Assembly: GCA_024760905.1 (NCBI GenBank) | Contig: CM045735.1 | Coordinates: 2,962,161 to 3,026,160 of the forward strand | DNA length: 64,000 nucleotides | Source: Plotosus lineatus | Taxonomy: Eukaryota > Chordata > Actinopteri > Siluriformes > Plotosidae | Reading direction: 5' to 3' | In this document: positions 36,111 to 48,792 of the stretch, in pieces | Layout: the number at the start of each line of letters is the position of its first letter | How positions within the stretch are numbered: the first letter of the stretch is position 1 | Translations under genes and position numbers: made by a program | Notes under the pieces: generated by a model | Database searches by the model: none | Told to the model about the DNA's origin: nothing | What the model saw: only the letters and a program-made list of their open reading frames with translations

Positions 36111-36126
36111 ATTGAATACATGATCA

Positions 36127-36245
36127 TCAGTTCATTTCCTGTAACCGCTTCATCCTAATTAGGGTCACGGGGAGGATGGTGCCCATCCCAGCCAACTCAG
36201 GGCGAGGGCAGAGTACACCCTGGACAGCTCGCCAGGCCATCGCAT
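36127..36245 (-). mobile_element. SINE-C-type tail fragment
   Basis: Shared tail only, from ttcatttcctgtaaccgctt to gccaggccatcgca. Confidence 0.75.
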
Positions 36246-36463
36246 GAATACATGATAGTATCGTCAAATATCGAATAGTTTAAATCTTCAAAATGTATCA
36301 TATTGTAGCAGATTTAGTGATTACTGTCAAATGTGAAAATCCAAATATTACATTTTAACATTTTAATTAAAAAATTATTGATTAACATGTAATACAATGT
36401 ATAAATCATATTTTATCGTTGTTTAGATTACAGAAATAATATCGTGTATCATATTGGGCGGGA

Positions 36464-36472
<9 letters not shown>

Positions 36473-36503
<31 letters not shown>

Positions 36504-36641
36504 TTGGGTTGCCAGATATGCGTAAACATCGTGCAAAACAAACAAAATAAACCGTATCAGTAACAAAAATCAAATTACTGTATATCCATATACATTTACT
36601 TTAAAGTTGTATATATTACATTTGAAATAAGTACAAGTTAA

Positions 36642-36685
<44 letters not shown>

Positions 36686-36690
36686 GTCAT
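36473..36690. repeat. (TG)n and (ATT)n microsatellites
   Basis: (TG)n at about 36471-36501 and an ATT-triplet run at about 36643-36685, just upstream of the UIMC1 promoter motifs. Confidence 0.9.
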
Positions 36691-36739
36691 CTAATTTCAA
36701 AAGAAACCCGCGCGTCAGTGCTTTTTTTAACTTCAGGAT

Positions 36740-36780
36740 AGTCAGTCACGTGACTTAAAATGGCTGCCACATTCTTGCGG
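36740..36780 (+). promoter_or_regulatory. uimc1: UIMC1 promoter motifs: palindromic E-box and YY1-like site
   Basis: GTCACGTGAC at 36745-36754 is a perfect 10-bp E-box palindrome of the USF/MITF type. It is followed at once by AAAATGGCTGCC (36757-36768), close to a YY1 site, which often marks a start site or lies just inside the 5' UTR. The UIMC1 ATG is about 400 bp downstream, so transcription probably starts near here. Confidence 0.5.
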
Positions 36781-37167
36781 ACTAGATAGCATACAGTATG
36801 CAGTTACTAGTTCGCTAGTAAACATCGCTGGTGTATTTTTTTCCCATACTACTTAGTGCACAAGTATTCAGGAAGCCAATGTTTGGGCCTAGAAAGTCGG
36901 CGAATAAAAGATAGACAGTTCGACAGCTATGTAGTTACCTGAAAGGAAAAAAAAGTCCAAGTTCGTAAGGACGGATATTTAAGTTTATTTCGTCATATTT
37001 TTAAAGAAAAGTTGAAGTATTTGAGGTACCGTAGCATGAGGCTACTACAGAGTTAGCATGCTTATGTTTCTCTACGTCTGTGTAGCAAAACATTCGAGAT
37101 GTCCACCGAGCTCTGTTCGTGCTAGTGAGAAGTAAAACAGTGACGTTTTCGAATTTTATAACACGTT

Positions 37168-40100
37168 ATGCCTCGGAGGAAACGAATCACGGGTCAGAAT
37201 GAAAGACGCCGAAAAGTTCGTCGTAAGGATGGTAACGACGATGAGGACAACATGCTAATCATCTCCGACTCGGAAAGTGATGAAGAGGTGTGTGTGTGTG
37301 TGTGTGTGTGTTCGTGTTCGTTCACCTCTCTTGGATTTTAAAGTCGAACTGTTACCTCACGGGGTTTGTTTGGCAGTTCTGTGCTATTATTAAAATGTGT
37401 TTTAACACTGACATGCGAATATACATCACAAGGAAGAAGACTGTGCAGTGAAACTGACCCCAAGAGCAGCACGACGCCTGGGAAGAGAAAGGAAGGTGCA
37501 GGTACAAGGTCAGGACACTTTGCATTTCTATCTCCAGAACAGGTTTTTTTTTTGTTTTAAATCGATTCAGGGCATGTGTTGTGTATTGAAAGTGTTGTAT
37601 TTGTGTTATACTTTCAGAAATGACTGAGGAGGAGATGTTGGATCTAGCTCTGAGACTCAGTAAACAGGAGGCGAGCAGTGCATCCGGAAGTGAACGAGTG
37701 GAGGATGACACCCTGAAGAAAGCCATCTCAGAAAGTCTCCAAGTAAAATCAGACACGGTATGCATATCTTTCAGGGCTCTGTTACCCCTAGCTCAACCAG
37801 ATCAGTCATTGGGTGTATGTTTCAGCCCACAGAGGGTGGTACAGTCAGACGGTCTTAGGTTCAAGTCCTGAGACTCAGCATGGAGTTTGCTTATCTGCCC
37901 CACCCGATGGTTATGTGGGTTTTCTCCCTAGACTCCCAATTTCCTCCCACAGTCCCCAGACGTGCACACTAGGCTTCACTGACTGTTCCTAGGTGTGAGC
38001 GTGCATCAGTGGCTGTGTATGTGTTGCCCTGCATTGGGACTGATCAGCTGTTCATGGTGTACACCGCTTTTCGTCCAGAGATGAGCTCCAGCCTCTTTGC
38101 GAGTCGAGTCGGATGTCCTTTTCATGATTTGACCAGAACGTTTCAGTTCTCCATGACAGCCCGGGTTGACAAAATCCTGCCTTATATCTTGTGTGTGTGT
38201 GTTTCAGCGATCTCTTTAAATCGTATCTTCCAGGTAAGATGTAGTAGTCAAGCTTCAGAAACGATTGCCAAGGAGCTCCAAACCAGGACCGTGGAAAAGC
38301 CTGACCCGGACCGAGACACTGTGACCTCGCATGTTCGCTGTAAGCTCTCCTTTCCGAGCAAGGATGGAAAGGGAAGTCAAAGCGATGACAAAGTTCCAGA
38401 CGAACAAACGAGTCCTTTGAAACTTTTTGAAAAGGCCAGTCCACTGCGTCCGATGCCTGATCTGTCTCAGAAGACATCGTCGCAACCTTCACCTCCGAGT
38501 CCGACTCTTCCCTTCGTGCCTTCTCAAGTTAGTCACTTTATAAACTAATAATGATTTGACGTAAATCAAAACAATTTACTTTGACTTAAATAACAACGTC
38601 TGCTCCCTCCCTCCCCCTACCGCCCCCTTTCTAATGGAACAGGAATTCCAATCGTCATGTCTGGTCAAACAGGAGCCTGAGTCATCTTCTGAAGACGAGT
38701 CTTCCCAGAGCGGCCCTGAGCTCCTGAAGTCACCCGTCTTCCTCCGAAACTGCAGTGTGAGACTGAACCACGTCTCCTGTTCAAACACCAGCTCTTTCAG
38801 CGTAACCAATCTGGACTGTTCCCCAAATAGTCCACTTCCTCCCAAAAGTCCAGTCTTTCCTAAAACTGACTCAAAACAATGCACTAAATTAACAAGGGAT
38901 ACATTTAGCGATTGCGCTTGTGATGGCAGCTTTACAGACAGCGCAACATCCCCGAACTCGATTCAAGTGTCTACAAGCCATGAAAACAGAAATTTATCAA
39001 CACGCCTTTCGCACAGCAAGAAAGCTCAGCTGTCAGCTGGGGTTCCGGTACCAGCCGATGATGGACAGGTTGGTACATTTCTCCAGTTCCACTGTGATGA
39101 TAGAATGACGGTGGCATCTCTACTTAAAGGAGCTGTTTTGGTTTGTATGTCCTCTGTTTTAGGGGTTCATCAGTTCATTTTCTGTAACCGCTTCATCCTA
39201 ATTAGGGTCGCGGGGAGGCTGGTGCCCATCCCAGCCAACTCAGGGCGAGGGCAGAGTACACCCTGGACAGTTCGCCAGGCCATCGCAGGGTGGAAACACG
39301 CTGACGGCTTTGCAGCCTACTCTTGTCGAAAGTCAGCAATGGTTCTTTTACATGCCTCACACCATAGACAGTGAGAGACATGGCTGGCCTTTGATAACCC
39401 AGTTAGCTGCACTGGGGGGGACAGTGACAACCTTGTGGGAGTGTTTTAGGGGTTTTCTATTTTTTTTTTTAGACACATGAGATTTGTATTATATTATAAT
39501 AATAATATTACAGTTATTTCTTTTTGAGTTTCTGAAAATATTTGACGCTAATCCCTTGGGTTAAGTTTTGAATGATACCGAAACAAGAATACATACGAAC
39601 AATTTGAAAACGCACTTAATGTAGTCTATGATTAAATGGCAAAAAAAAAAAAATCACAATTCTATACAAAGTACACCGTGTGGCCAAAAAAACCCCCCAC
39701 ACACAGATTTCATATTGTAATATTTTCTTTGGAAGCCTTCAGCCTGGATCTCAGCGTGTAATCTCCATGGCATTCTTCTACAAACTTAATTCAAATCCAA
39801 CCAATTTAAGTGGCAGAACATTTATTTCCACGCAGTGTCGGATTCATTAATCACTGGCGTCTTGAATCGATGAGGGAAAAACTGAACCCCCCCCCCCTCA
39901 TAAAGTCTTCTCTGGCACATTCCAAAAACATTCTCAATATGGTTAGGTTCAGGACTCTGGGGGACCAATACATACGTGAAAAATGGTTCCTCGTACTCCC
40001 TCAACCACTATTTCATTATGTTAGCCCCAGTTTTATAGCCGAGCCTCAGTTCAGAAAAGGTGCGTTGGTGTGATCACCTGCTCGTTCAGTCCGTTCAGAT

Positions 40101-41611
40101 CATCAGCTGCGTCATTGTATCACCGCACTAATGTTGCTGAGCCTCGACCGGAGCAACAATGCCATGGAGATTACATGCTGAGATCACAGCTAAATGCCCT
40201 CCATCAAAATATCAGTGTGCAACCTTTTTTGGTTTTGTCCCAGCAGTGTATAATTCCGTATTGGACAGATGTGGCACCACAGCTCGTCTGTCTCGAACTG
40301 TCTCATGGCAGTTGGTGTCATTTGACTTGGACTCGGTCTTGACTTGAACTTAAGTCTATGGATTCTGTCTTGACTCAGTCTGGACTCGTGTTTGGATTAT
40401 GTTTGTAAAGTACATTTAAAACCCTGCTCTTGGTAAAGTCTGTTGGGTTTTTACATCTGATCCTAGTGGCTCATCAGGCCGGTGCTTATCCCCAGTTTCT
40501 GTGGCGTGAAGCAACCAGGAGTTCAACTCCTCCTGAATGGGACGCTTGTCCATCGCAGGTTCCCTTCCCAGTATATTTTACTGGTACCCATTTATACTGC
40601 TGGGTGAACAGAGGTACACTTGTGGTTGAGACCTTGCCCAGGGGTCTTCGCATGATAACTGGGATTCAAACACACAACCTCCTGATCATGAGCCCAGCAC
40701 CCTAACCACTATGCCACCGGCCCCACAACCGCTCTTGACTTGAACTCAACTCTTTGGACACGACTTTGACTCGGAAGTCTTTGGACTCAGTCTGGACTGA
40801 TCTTTGTGTCTGTCTGTCTTCCTTTCGGCTTTTTCCCTTTTTACTCGGGAGTCGCCACAGCGAATCATCTGATTCGCACATTTGATTTTGGCAGAGGTTT
40901 TTACGTCGGATGCCCTTCCTGTCACAACCCTTTTAGCAAGGGAGAGAAACACGCTGACGACTTTGCAGCTCCTCTTTACGAAAGTCAGCAATGGTTCTTT
41001 TACATGCCTCTCACCATAGACAGTGACAGACATGGCCCGCCTTTGATAACCCAGTTAGCCGCACTGGACTGATCTTTGTGTAATATTTGTAAAGTAAATC
41101 TTCCCTGGGAGGAAGCGACAAATTTTCACATTTTCTGTGAAATTATTACTACAGTATGATCATATCTAGAAGCATCGTAACGTGCATGTTGGGGGCAGCC
41201 GTAGCCTAATGGGTAGAGAGGCAGTTTTGGGACCAAAAGGTCGTCATTTCAATTCCCAATCCAGCAGGAAGATGTGTGGCGGTGGGGGAGTGAGTTGCAG
41301 CTTCTCTTCCTTCACATTCAGCAGGGCACCGCAATGTGTGTGGCAGCCCACCGCTCCTAGGGCATGGGCGTGTGTGCGCACTCGCAGTAGACGGGTTAAG
41401 TGCAGAGGTAATAATTTCCCATGCGGGATTAATACAAATATATAAAAATCTTTACATCAAATTAATTTTTTATACAAGTTTATGCTCGTAGCATTTTAGC
41501 GTTTTTCTGACTTGTAAATGTTTTGTTTTAAATCACAGGAAGCTGTTAAACTGCAACAGGGAACGGAAGAATCCTCTCAGGCCACCAGCGCACACACTGC
41601 ATTAGGTTGGT

Positions 41612-41669
<58 letters not shown>

Positions 41670-42695
41670 GTCTGTCTGTCTGTGGTGTTTTTTGTTGTTG
41701 CTGCAATACTGAGCAGTGTTCTGCAGCACGTACACACCACACAGAGTGACTGGTTCCTGCCGACAGGGCCTGCCAAGTTATTGGGCCTCCTGTGCGATGG
41801 TTCCATACAAACGATGCAATGTCAAAGTGCCTGTTTGTTTATTTATTTATTTATTTTTAGGTCAGACGGGTTGTTAAACAAATATTTTACCTTTTTGTTC
41901 AGTTGCAGATGGCGCACCAAACCCGAACATGCCTTCGTCTGCAGATGACAAATCTTTGAATGAGTTTACCAGTCACATGATCCTTTATTTGTCTGATAAT
42001 GATGATGATGATGACGTAAATGAACAGGTATGGTAGTGATGTTTGTGTAGGTTTTAAAATCACTTTAAAAATCTTCCACTTTAAGATGAAGAGAAGTGTG
42101 AGAGCCTCATACTGCAATACTGTCATTTTCCAGATTATTTTTCCAAGTCCGGTCTTCCCTCAGGATCGATCTTCACACAAAGCCCAGCCAAAGCTCTCGC
42201 CAATGCTACCCTGCTGCTCACCCCCTGCAGCAGTCACCTCAAAATACTCGTTCCAGACGAGATTGCCTTCTCAGGCTGATTCTGAGCAGCCGGAAGTTTC
42301 TATAAAGTCCGCAGACACTCGACTCGCACCAACAGTGGAAAAGAAAGAGGAACATCTAGTATCATACTACTGGGGTGTTCCTTTCTGCCCCAAGGGGCAA
42401 AGCCCAGATGATTACACACGAGTCATCCTCACCCAGCTGGAGGTGTACGAGAAGAGCCTGAAAGAGGCCCAGCGACAGCTACTACACAAAGCTGACTGGG
42501 GTCTTCCTGTGAGTCCCATCAGATACCTTGTGTTCCTTCTGAATTCAGTTGACATGTGATGTCTGTTGTGTTCAGCGACAACCTTCACAGTGTCCAAACG
42601 ACCTTTTATGGAGGTTTTTGAGCATCGCTATATGTAAATGAGTTGTATGGAATGCACTGGTTTAATCTGTGTGCACTTAAAGCTCAAACCCTAGT

Positions 42696-42742
<47 letters not shown>

Positions 42743-45700
42743 ACGCAGGTGTTCCCGTGCCCGATAGAGAGACGACATAACAGGAGACTGAAGCGCCACC
42801 GAGTGCCTAAACTTATGGAGGAAGACGAAGAGGAGGAAGAACAGGAAAAGGATAGCGAGGAATTAAAAGAGAAGAAAAAAGATGAGAAGGAGGAGTCTCA
42901 GTGTTTGGAAGAAGGGGCGGAGAACAGTCAGCAAGAAACGTACGTTGTCGTGTCCTCTCCGGAGACGCAAGAGGAGCTTGAGGTGTGTAATACCCAACGT
43001 GGGTGTGTTTGAGAACTGAAACCTGGTTGTGTGCTGGAATATACTGTACTGTATATTACTAAAAGTAACGCATTCTTTATCTAGGACACATTACGGCACT
43101 CACCACTATGTTCCGTATACTGTACTAATAGGTCCATAAATATTTGGATAGTGACCCAGGTTCTGCCTTTGCAATAAATGTGAAATCAAGACGTGAAGAT
43201 GGCATTGAATTGTAGGTGCTCAGCATTTAACGACATCAAGTTAACCGTGTAGGAATTTTTAGCCCCCCCCCCCCCCCCCTTCCCCCAACAAATCATACGC
43301 CATCAAGTTGTGACCGGTATTCTTTTTTTCATGACAGATTATGGACAAAGTTCTGAAAGGTCTGTAAATTATTCCACATGTTGAATTTGCATAGCACGAA
43401 GAGTATTATGTATGTATATGTGTTAATTTGCATCTGTCAGCTATTCATGGAATTTTTTCATAACGAATTTTTCATGGTATGAGCTTCGATCCCACTAAAA
43501 ATTCACCCCATCCAACAAGCACAATTTTGATTTATGAGCTCTGCTGGGAAATCACATTTCTGGGCTGATTAGCCTCGTATTCTTTCACGTGTATTCCACC
43601 GCACTCCGAGAAAGCCTTGTGCAGTGCTTCTCAATTATTTTCTGTGATGCCCCCTATAGGAAGAAAATAAAACATTTCACCCCCCCCCCCCTCCCTCGGT
43701 GCCCTGCGCTACTATAAATAGTGTTTACTGTACTTCATATCATATGCTCGGTACTTTTTCCCTAAACCATAGAGTGACAATGAGAGCACCACTGCCAACT
43801 ACTGTAGAGGATGTGCAATTACACCCAATAGACTAAATTCGCTCGCGCACGGCATCATAGGATCGTGACTACCATACAAGCTACCAATATGGTGGAAATA
43901 AACCCTTCAGGGTTCGCCACAGCAAACCATCCGCCTTCATCTCACCCTGTCCTCTGCATCTTCTTCTGTTACTCCAACTATCTTCAGGTCCTCCTTCACC
44001 ACATCCATAAATCTCTTCTTTGGTCTTCCTCGAGGTCCTCTGCCTGGTAGTTCCAACCTCAGCATCCTACTACCAATATACTCACTATCTCTCCTCTGTA
44101 CATATCCAAACCATCTCAATCTAGCCTCTCTGACTTTGTCTCCAAAACCTGTAACATGTCCCTCTTGTGTACTCCTTCCTGATCCTATCCATCCTCGTTA
44201 CTCCCAAAGAGAACCTCAACATTTTCATCTCTGCTACCTCCAGCTCTGCCTCCTGTCTTTTCCCCAGTGCCACTGTTGCCCTTCCCGTCGCAACCCTCCG
44301 CATTTATCCAGGCTTGGGACCGGCATGAGGGCGGACACTTGTTGGTGGACCACCCCCCCCCCCCCCCTCACGGCTGCATTCATATTAGGCTTATATAAGG
44401 CTTTTAATTTTTTGTGGCTCCAGTCAAGTTTGGTTTTACTTTTTTTTTGTCCAGTATGGCTCTTTGAACTTGTTGGGTTGCACTGAGGTCTCGTTTCATT
44501 TGTTCAGCGCTTGTGCAAGGTAACAGCAACTGGTTTCCTTAAAGACTGACAGGATAGAGTGACAAATAAAATAAAAATAGTTGAAGTCTACAATTAAGAG
44601 ACGGCTTTGGGAATGTAGATACGGACGATTACTTTAAGGTAAGGTACTTTAAGGTTCAATGCCCTGGGGACACTCAAGAACAGAAGGCTTTGCTATGATA
44701 TGATATGCCTGTCCAGGTATGGAAGTAAATTTTTTGTCCAGACGTAACCATGATGAATTTGTGGTAGAATTATGGGAAGAGACGTGTATAGAGAAGGAAA
44801 GGGTGAGCTTATGATTTCAGAAGCAAAACACATGTCAAGCAGGGTGGTCATGGCCAAAGTGTATCAAACTATACAATAGGGCTATGTTATTTGCGGTCGG
44901 TGCGTTCCGCCCCTTCCTGCGGATCCTGAAAATCTGCAAATTATTGATGCGGTTTTAAATCCCTATGTATGATATTACATATGCTAAAATCTGGTTGTTA
45001 AACCCATTCTCTCACCAGTCTTACTCATTAATACAGTAATAATGCAGTAACATGTAGTAATGATGAAGTAAAAACTTTTTAATTTTGTACTGTGGTAATA
45101 TTTATGAATAAATAAAGCGCTGAGGCTCCTTACCAGAAGCTAGAGCGGATGCAGGGCGTTTGAGTGACATCATAGGGCTTAAATAATTATTAAAACACAC
45201 GAAAAAACGTGAATTCACAATTCAAGCAATCACGTTGATAACATGCGTGTGAAGGAGAAAAAAGAGGTGTACACATCATCTGCAGCCAATCAGCAGAAGG
45301 GAGAAACAAAAGCTCTCAGCCATTGGCTAAATTTGAATCACGTGCCAGTAACTTCCTGGTTTGCCGCGAATCAGGGAGTATGCGGGGCCGTGACTGCTGA
45401 ACCGCGAATGGGCAAGGGCTTACTGTACTTTCTGCTCAGATTCAGTCAAATGCTACAAAATTGAAGACGGTGCTTGAACGTCCAGAACACAATGAAAGCT
45501 TAAGGCGAAGAAATACGATCGACTTAAATGTTCAAGTCAGACAACTCTGCTGAACTGCAAGGTAGAACGACGAGTAACATTGTGTGGTGTCCTCATGTGT
45601 AACATTGTCCTCATGGGGCTGTAGACTTTAAGAATGGAATGATTGCAGAGAGCATTTTTATAATTTGTATTTATTTTTATTTACCACAAGGTGGCACTCA

Positions 45701-48700
45701 GTTATTCTTTCTGTTCAGGGCGGGGAGAAAAAGTTGAATGAAGATTATACGAATTTTCACAACTTATATCCTGGTGTGCTTTATTTTTATTCCACAGCGG
45801 AAAGCTCCTTTGTCGTTTGTGCAACAGGGGTCGACACATTCAGCGAAACCTTCCAGGTAATAAAAATATGATTTCTTTTTTTTTTTTAATTATCTCATAC
45901 ACTGAGCTCGTAGCATTGACAGAGTATTTTTTTGACGGTCTTGAGAACATCTAACCAGCCTGGCTGAACATGCAATTGTTTATTTTGTAGTCGTAGGAAT
46001 CCCGTTGTTGAGGTCCTTTCTGAAGATATTCTGAGACGGTCGCTACCAGGAGAGCACAGAGATGAAGTTCAGAACAGAAGCTTTGACGTAGAGAACACTG
46101 TGTGTCCAGGTACGGAAATATCTCAATCCTACGGATGACGGTATCTAGGCAGGGTTTTGGTTCATCGTCTGTAGGATTGAGATCACTGCTGCTTTCATCA
46201 CCGCAGTTCTTTTGTTATTTAGGTAACAGAGCTAAATTCTGAAGAAACTCATGACATGGCTTGTTAACTTTCCACTCGTATCATTATGCTCGTGTTTCAT
46301 TGGCTTCTGCTGCCACCAAAGGTGGCTGGATTATTCGGAGCCTATAGAAATGGGTCCCAACCCTACAGCTTGTTAGTGTGATAACTTTGACCGGATCTGA
46401 CATAGGTTCACCAGATTTGGTGGCAGAGTCGTCTTAAGGTCTTGAATGGGATTATACAGTATATGAGTCAGCTTGTCCGTCGCAGCAGTGCCTCAGAGCG
46501 GAAGCGATAGGAATGGGTCTTGTCCGTCCCTTTGCCCGTCCGCCTGACCTATTAGTGAGATGTTTGGAAGGAAGTAACATGTCAACAAATATGGCGTATA
46601 CAGTAGGTTCCCCTCAGGGGCCATTTGGCTGGAATTTTCGGTGGGACACCTAGCCATCGTTTCGGGTTCACAAGGTCACGTTTTATATCGTCGACTTGTC
46701 AAATTGTCTGACGGGCAGGAGTGGTTGGATCCATGTGGTCTATTTTATTTTACTACATGATGTAAACCCTGGTAACTTAAAGCCTATACAATGGTACTGA
46801 AGAGTACTGAACTTTGTGCTGACTGGACAGATCAACTCACCACTGTAGGGAGTCTGGTTAGAGCCTGAGTTCAACCAGGGTTGGGTGATATGGACTTGAA
46901 ATTAAAAAAATTTTACAGCCTGCTTTACAGGACAACACTTCTGTTGTGTATTGATAAAATTAAGTTGATTTGAACAAACACAGTGTTATTGGTTCATGAT
47001 GTTCTGGCATCAAATTTTAGACAAGCTTGACAGCGGTTTACACTTTCTGACTCATACTAAAATTACACATGAGTTGCTGACAGTTTTTGAAATTTGCACA
47101 AAAACAATGAGACTCTCATATGTGTTGGTGGGCGGAGTCAGGTTTTTGTCTTATTTTAAGTCGACACAAGTGGCTAAGCAAGAAAGAATACTGGGGAGGT
47201 GGCGCCAGCACTACAAGGAATCCTCATCATCTCTGAAATTTAAATCAAATAAATGAACTATGCATCTAAAAAATGTTGTTTTTCAAATTACGATTTTTAT
47301 TTTCCACACCATCCTAAACCAAAAGTTCAAATTAATCGATAAAATCAAGCCCAGCTCAGTCAGTTAACTATGGGACGACATCAGTGGTAAATTCTATGAA
47401 GTTTTTGTGAAGATCACAATGATATGAGATCACAACAAACTCTCAGGTTCTCTGTCACAATGTCCCGGTGGTGTGTCACATGACCTGTGACCAAACGTTC
47501 TTTTCAATAAGTACTTTAAACAATAATAATGATGCACTCCACAATCACAGTTAAAAAGAAAACTTGAACCCCAAGGTGCTGGTGGAAAGAGTCAATAAGC
47601 CAAAGCAGAGAGTTCCAGAAAAAAGAGTGGCGATAATGCGCGAGCGTAGTCCGCAATCACCGTTTAAAAACAAAACAAAAAAACACATCTTGAACCATGA
47701 ACCTTTTTCCTGTCCCGAAATACAGAAAGTCAGATGACTGAAGACAACACACCTGAGCTGATGGTGACAAGTCCCGTGCAGGTACACCATTCCACGTTCT
47801 TCAGCTCTTAACCAGATCAGTAATAACACTGTTATTACGTCTAATTATATTATTCTGCTTTTTTTTTCCTGCTCGGTCATCTGCAACCACAGGCAGAGAG
47901 TGACATCATGGAGGTGGATGAAATGATGGAGCCAGCAGCCGAAGCTGCCGAGAGGATGGAACAGGAGCGTCCCGGTGAGGAACAGTCGTGGGGGGAGTCA
48001 GTCCCCTCTCAGGTGGAGTGTCCCATGTGTACCCGCCTCTTCCCTCTGAGTAAGGTCGAGATCCATGCAGCTTACTGTGACGGCACCGTGGAGGACCAGG
48101 ACCAGCAGGACAACCTTTTACAGGGTGAGTAAGCTGCTTCTCTCTTTTTTTTTTTTTTTTTTTTTAATAAATAAATGAGTAATTATTACAAAACCTTTAC
48201 GAACTCAGTGACTCCTCTTGTATTTAGGAAATACTCGACGGATGGGCATGAGAAGAACACCAATAGAAGATGTAAGATTTGAGAAGTAAGGAAGTATTAC
48301 CTCGTAGTACCTCGACTTAAGTTTTATGCAGTTTTTTTAACCTACATAACGTTCTTTTTGATGATTAGATCTAAATGTATACGGCTCCCAAGGCTCTCCT
48401 CATGCTACCTTCCCTGAGACCTTTCTGTTCTGTTCTTTTGGACTGTATGAAGGAGACCTGAGGCACAAATTTCAGAATTACTGCGTTAGAACAGCCAAAA
48501 CACTCCTAGAATCCAACGCCCAGTGTAGTCGCTGTCCTTCAGAACACCAGCAATAGATATAGCAGTTTATAGGCACCTGTGCTAATGACCGTCAACTACC
48601 AACAAATTAGCATCAACTACAGCAATAATTGAAATATATTTTTAAAAGAAGAATAAACATGAAATTTGTTCCAGCGTTTAATTGGAAAATGTGTGTATTG

Positions 48701-48707
48701 TTTGTAA

Positions 48708-48792
<85 letters not shown>

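Noticed and set aside
37433..37501. UIMC1 exon 2 ending at GTGCAG|GTACAAGG
   Set aside because: Phase 0 there would put exon 3 out of frame. The donor CAAG|GTCAGG seven bases later gives phase 1 and restores METxEEE-type UIM1.
38205..38233. A 28-nt UIMC1 mini-exon between tttcag and ccag|gtaag
   Set aside because: It has a TAA in the required phase. The downstream acceptor at 38233/38234 joins exon 3 in frame without stops.
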